Positions 3,731 to 5,163 of a stretch of DNA of 5,163 nucleotides are shown piece by piece. Origin of the DNA: Chloroflexota bacterium (GTDB lineage Bacteria > Chloroflexota > Chloroflexia > Thermomicrobiales > UBA6265); contig JAHWJF010000312.1 of the NCBI GenBank assembly GCA_019348515.1, positions 1 through 5,163 on the forward strand, in the 5' to 3' direction. The position numbers were made by a program, and so were the translations under genes. The notes beneath the pieces are model-generated. The model worked only from the letters and a program-made list of their open reading frames with translations. It was not told where the DNA came from and made no database searches. How positions within the stretch are numbered: the first letter of the stretch is position 1; each line of letters opens with the position of its first letter.

Positions 3731-4891
3731 TCACATGACTGCCGCCACCGGAATGACCCCATTCAATGCCTGAACCAGGTCGGCTTCCAGATCGGGGAAG
3801 TCTTCGAGTCCGGTCGAAACGCGCACCAGATTCCCGCAATGCCAGGGCCAGACGAGCGTGCTGCTGTCGCCCAGACTCACCGCGATAGTGCACAGCCGGA
3901 GCGAGTCAAGGAATGGCCCAAATACCTCCCGTCCTCCCGCAAGCGAAACCGCAATCATGCCCCCGAAGCGATCGTCGCCCGGGCCGACCAGCGACTTCGC
4001 CAGCTCATGACCCGGGTCTGATTCGATACCGGGATAGTGGACCGCTTCTACGGCTGGGTGTGCGGCTAACACTGACGCGAGGTGGAAGGCGTTCTCGCTG
4101 TGCCGCTGCATCCGAAGCGGAAGCGAATGAATTCCCGCCAGCAGCAACCAGGCCGCGAACGGCGACAGCGCAGTTCCCAGGTGAAGTGCCCGGGATCTGA
4201 TCCGCTCGATGAGGCGCCGCGGACCGGAGATGACTCCACCCTGGACCTGACCGTTCCCGGAGAGATATTTTGTCGCGCTGTGAATGACGATATCGGCGCC
4301 GAGGTGCACCGGACGGAGCAGCGCTGGCGAGAGAAATGTATTGTCGACAATCACCAGGAGTTCGTTCTTGCGGGCTATCTCGGCCAGCATCCGAACGTCC
4401 GTTACGCGAAGTAGCGGGTTCGAGAATGGCTCGGCATAGATGGCTCGGGTCTCTGTCGTGATGGCGTCCTCGATTGCGGAGGCGTCCGAGAGATCGACGA
4501 AGTTGGCCGAACCACCGTAGCTCGGGAGATCCTCACGGAGGAAGGCCCGTGTCAGGTCATAGAGCTGATCCGACGCCACAACATGCCCGCCATCGCTCAG
4601 CAAGGTCAGGAGGGCGCCACTTATCGCCGCCATGCCCGAATTTAGGGCCACGGACGATTCCGTTCCTTCGAGATCCGCCATCTTCAACTCGAAGCATCGA
4701 ACCGTAGGATTGCCGCGAGGAGAGTAGGTAAAGTGCGGCCGCTCCCCGCCGCGCATGGCCTCGACTTGGCCGTTGGTTTCAAACGCGTAGGTCACATTTT
4801 GGTAGAGTGGCACGCCGTGGGCGCCGGTTGTCGGATCGGGCGCCTCACCGGCGTGAATGCAGCGGGTGCTGAACCCTTCCGCGCGTGACAT
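3731..4891 (-). CDS. PLP-dependent Cys/Met metabolism (trans-sulfuration) enzyme
   Basis: 386 residues from ATG 4891-4889, chosen over ATG 4900 because AAGGA (4904-4900) lies at the ideal 8 bp. Family features run in order: TRCIHAGE (9-16), PLYQNVTY (28-35), a YSPRGNPT loop (56-63) that contacts the PLP phosphate of the neighbouring subunit, SGMAAI (85-90), Y111, which stacks on the cofactor, D183 in VDNTF, K208 in HSATKY as the PLP lysine, and R357 in LVRVSTGLED, which binds the substrate carboxylate. The family includes cystathionine gamma-synthase, cystathionine gamma-lyase, methionine gamma-lyase and O-acetylhomoserine sulfhydrylase; the exact reaction cannot be fixed from motifs. Oddities: the phosphate-loop Arg is shifted by one (YSPR, not YSR), the post-lysine loop reads GNGQ instead of GH[GS]D/T, and the C-terminal segment before R357 is shortened. 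It is cytoplasmic, probably a tetramer, and the first gene of an operon with the thioredoxin-like protein. Confidence 0.92.
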   Translation of the reverse strand: MSRAEGFSTRCIHAGEAPDPTTGAHGVPLYQNVTYAFETNGQVEAMRGGERPHFTYSPRGNPTVRCFELKMADLEGTESSVALNSGMAAISGALLTLLSDGGHVVASDQLYDLTRAFLREDLPSYGGSANFVDLSDASAIEDAITTETRAIYAEPFSNPLLRVTDVRMLAEIARKNELLVIVDNTFLSPALLRPVHLGADIVIHSATKYLSGNGQVQGGVISGPRRLIERIRSRALHLGTALSPFAAWLLLAGIHSLPLRMQRHSENAFHLASVLAAHPAVEAVHYPGIESDPGHELAKSLVGPGDDRFGGMIAVSLAGGREVFGPFLDSLRLCTIAVSLGDSSTLVWPWHCGNLVRVSTGLEDFPDLEADLVQALNGVIPVAAVM

Positions 4892-4899
4892 CACAACCA

Positions 4900-4904
4900 T
4901 CCTT
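4900..4904 (-). promoter_or_regulatory. Shine-Dalgarno that sets the PLP enzyme start
   Basis: AAGGA on the minus strand lies 8 bp before ATG 4891. It touches the upstream in-frame ATG 4900, which therefore lacks a usable site. This trims the open frame by three residues. Confidence 0.65.
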
Positions 4905-5042
4905 ACGGCCCACCACGACCATCATTGCAGGTGTGCCCGGAGGAACCACATGACTACCCGCACGTTCGGGAATGGTACTTGACCAACCTCCCTCTGATAG
5001 CCCGCGGTGCGGCGCGTTGTGGAATATGTCATTCTGGTCTTC

Positions 5043-5071
5043 AGCGCACGGCGAGCGCACCAATTGGTGCG
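5043..5071. promoter_or_regulatory. Perfect 16-bp palindrome with an adjacent half-site, probable operator
   Basis: CGCACCAATTGGTGCG (5056-5071) is perfectly self-complementary. Its left half (AGCGCAC, 5054-5060) is repeated 11 bp upstream at 5043-5049, one helical turn away. The site lies 68 bp before the gene at 5140 and about 165 bp before the PLP enzyme start, so it could control either or both. Short perfect dyads like this are typical targets of dimeric helix-turn-helix regulators; which regulator is unknown. Confidence 0.55.
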
Positions 5072-5126
5072 GCGATCAGCCAGCAGTCCACACAATCGGT
5101 TCTTGGCGCATCCGTTCACTATGAGC

Positions 5127-5133
5127 AGGGGAG
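5127..5133 (+). promoter_or_regulatory. Shine-Dalgarno of the right-edge gene
   Basis: AGGGGAG lies 6 bp before ATG 5140. It favours that start over the out-of-frame ATG at 5121, which has no purine-rich site upstream. Confidence 0.6.
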
Positions 5134-5139
5134 AACTCG

Positions 5140-5163
5140 ATGAGCGATTCCGGCAACAAGTCG
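5140..5163 (+). CDS. Start of a gene that leaves the window
   Basis: ATG 5140 follows a good AGGGGAG ribosome binding site by 6 bp, and the eight visible codons read MSDSGNKS. A competing out-of-frame ATG at 5121 (MSRGELDERF...) is also open to the window edge and looks protein-like, but it lacks a ribosome binding site. The gene is divergent from the PLP enzyme and lies downstream of the 16-bp palindrome. No function can be inferred from so few residues. Confidence 0.5.

Larger units (their letters stand above)
4892..5139. other. Divergent intergenic regulatory region
   Basis: About 250 bp between the divergent starts at 4891 (-) and 5140 (+). It holds a 16-bp palindrome (5056-5071), a direct repeat beside it, and a short leader-like frame (4950-4982). 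Open frames of 65-72 codons on both strands here lack ribosome binding sites and balanced composition, so I read them as chance. No sigma-70 pair with good spacing stands out on either strand. A TATCAGAGGGAGG stretch on the minus strand superficially recalls a SAM-I riboswitch, but the rest of that motif is missing. Confidence 0.5.

Noticed and set aside
4980..5005. SAM-riboswitch-like stretch (TATCAGAGGGAGG on the minus strand) upstream of the sulfur enzyme
   Set aside because: The conserved remainder of the SAM-I core, including the GCAACC element and paired P2-P4 stems, is not present.
4925..5143. 72-codon plus-strand frame in the divergent region (TTG start, two Cys in CGIC)
   Set aside because: No ribosome binding site; it runs through the palindrome and overlaps the well-supported start at 5140, so it is probably chance.

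Overview
The window looks like chromosomal DNA from a GC-rich bacterium. The best guess is Chloroflexota, possibly Thermomicrobiales-like. This is inference only: it rests on GC-rich coding sequence, mixed ATG/GTG starts with purine-rich Shine-Dalgarno sequences, and a secreted or anchored protein ending in calcium-binding DxDxDG repeats. There is no rRNA, tRNA, CRISPR array or recognisable mobile element.

Layout, left to right. (1) 1-131: the tail of a Gly/Ala/Asn-rich, probably extracellular protein, closed by a strong 14-bp hairpin (150-183). (2) 184-676: about 490 bp with no convincing gene. (3) 677-2089 (+): a membrane-anchored or secreted 470-residue protein with two metal-ligand-free cupin-like domains and six calcium-binding thrombospondin-type-3-like repeats arranged as two matching triplets. 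A GC-rich 14-bp hairpin (2138-2177) separates it from the converging genes to its right. (4) 2200-2657 (-): two small two-helix membrane proteins in a translationally coupled pair (4-bp GTGA overlap); the upstream one has coding-like sequence in front of its first usable start codon. (5) 2887-3090 (+): a 67-residue protein dominated by a regular coiled coil, transcribed divergently from the membrane pair. (6) 3152-4891 (-): a PLP-dependent Cys/Met-metabolism enzyme followed 78 bp later by a thioredoxin-fold protein with a CxxS active site. The gap carries a perfect 9-bp inverted repeat next to the ribosome binding site of the second gene. (7) 4892-5139: a divergent regulatory region with a perfect 16-bp palindrome (5056-5071), leading to the start of a gene at 5140 that runs out of the window.

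Only groups 4 and 6 look like operons. The PLP enzyme and the thioredoxin-like protein are likely co-transcribed, and a link through thiol or sulfur chemistry is plausible but unproven. The cupin/calcium-repeat protein, the membrane pair and the coiled-coil protein could all act at the cell envelope, but nothing in the sequence ties them into one pathway. I do not see a clear new multi-gene system. The points most worth checking are the degenerate cupin plus calcium-repeat architecture, the 16-bp palindrome, the altered signature motifs of the PLP enzyme beside a single-cysteine thioredoxin-fold partner, and the start-codon puzzle of the small membrane operon.
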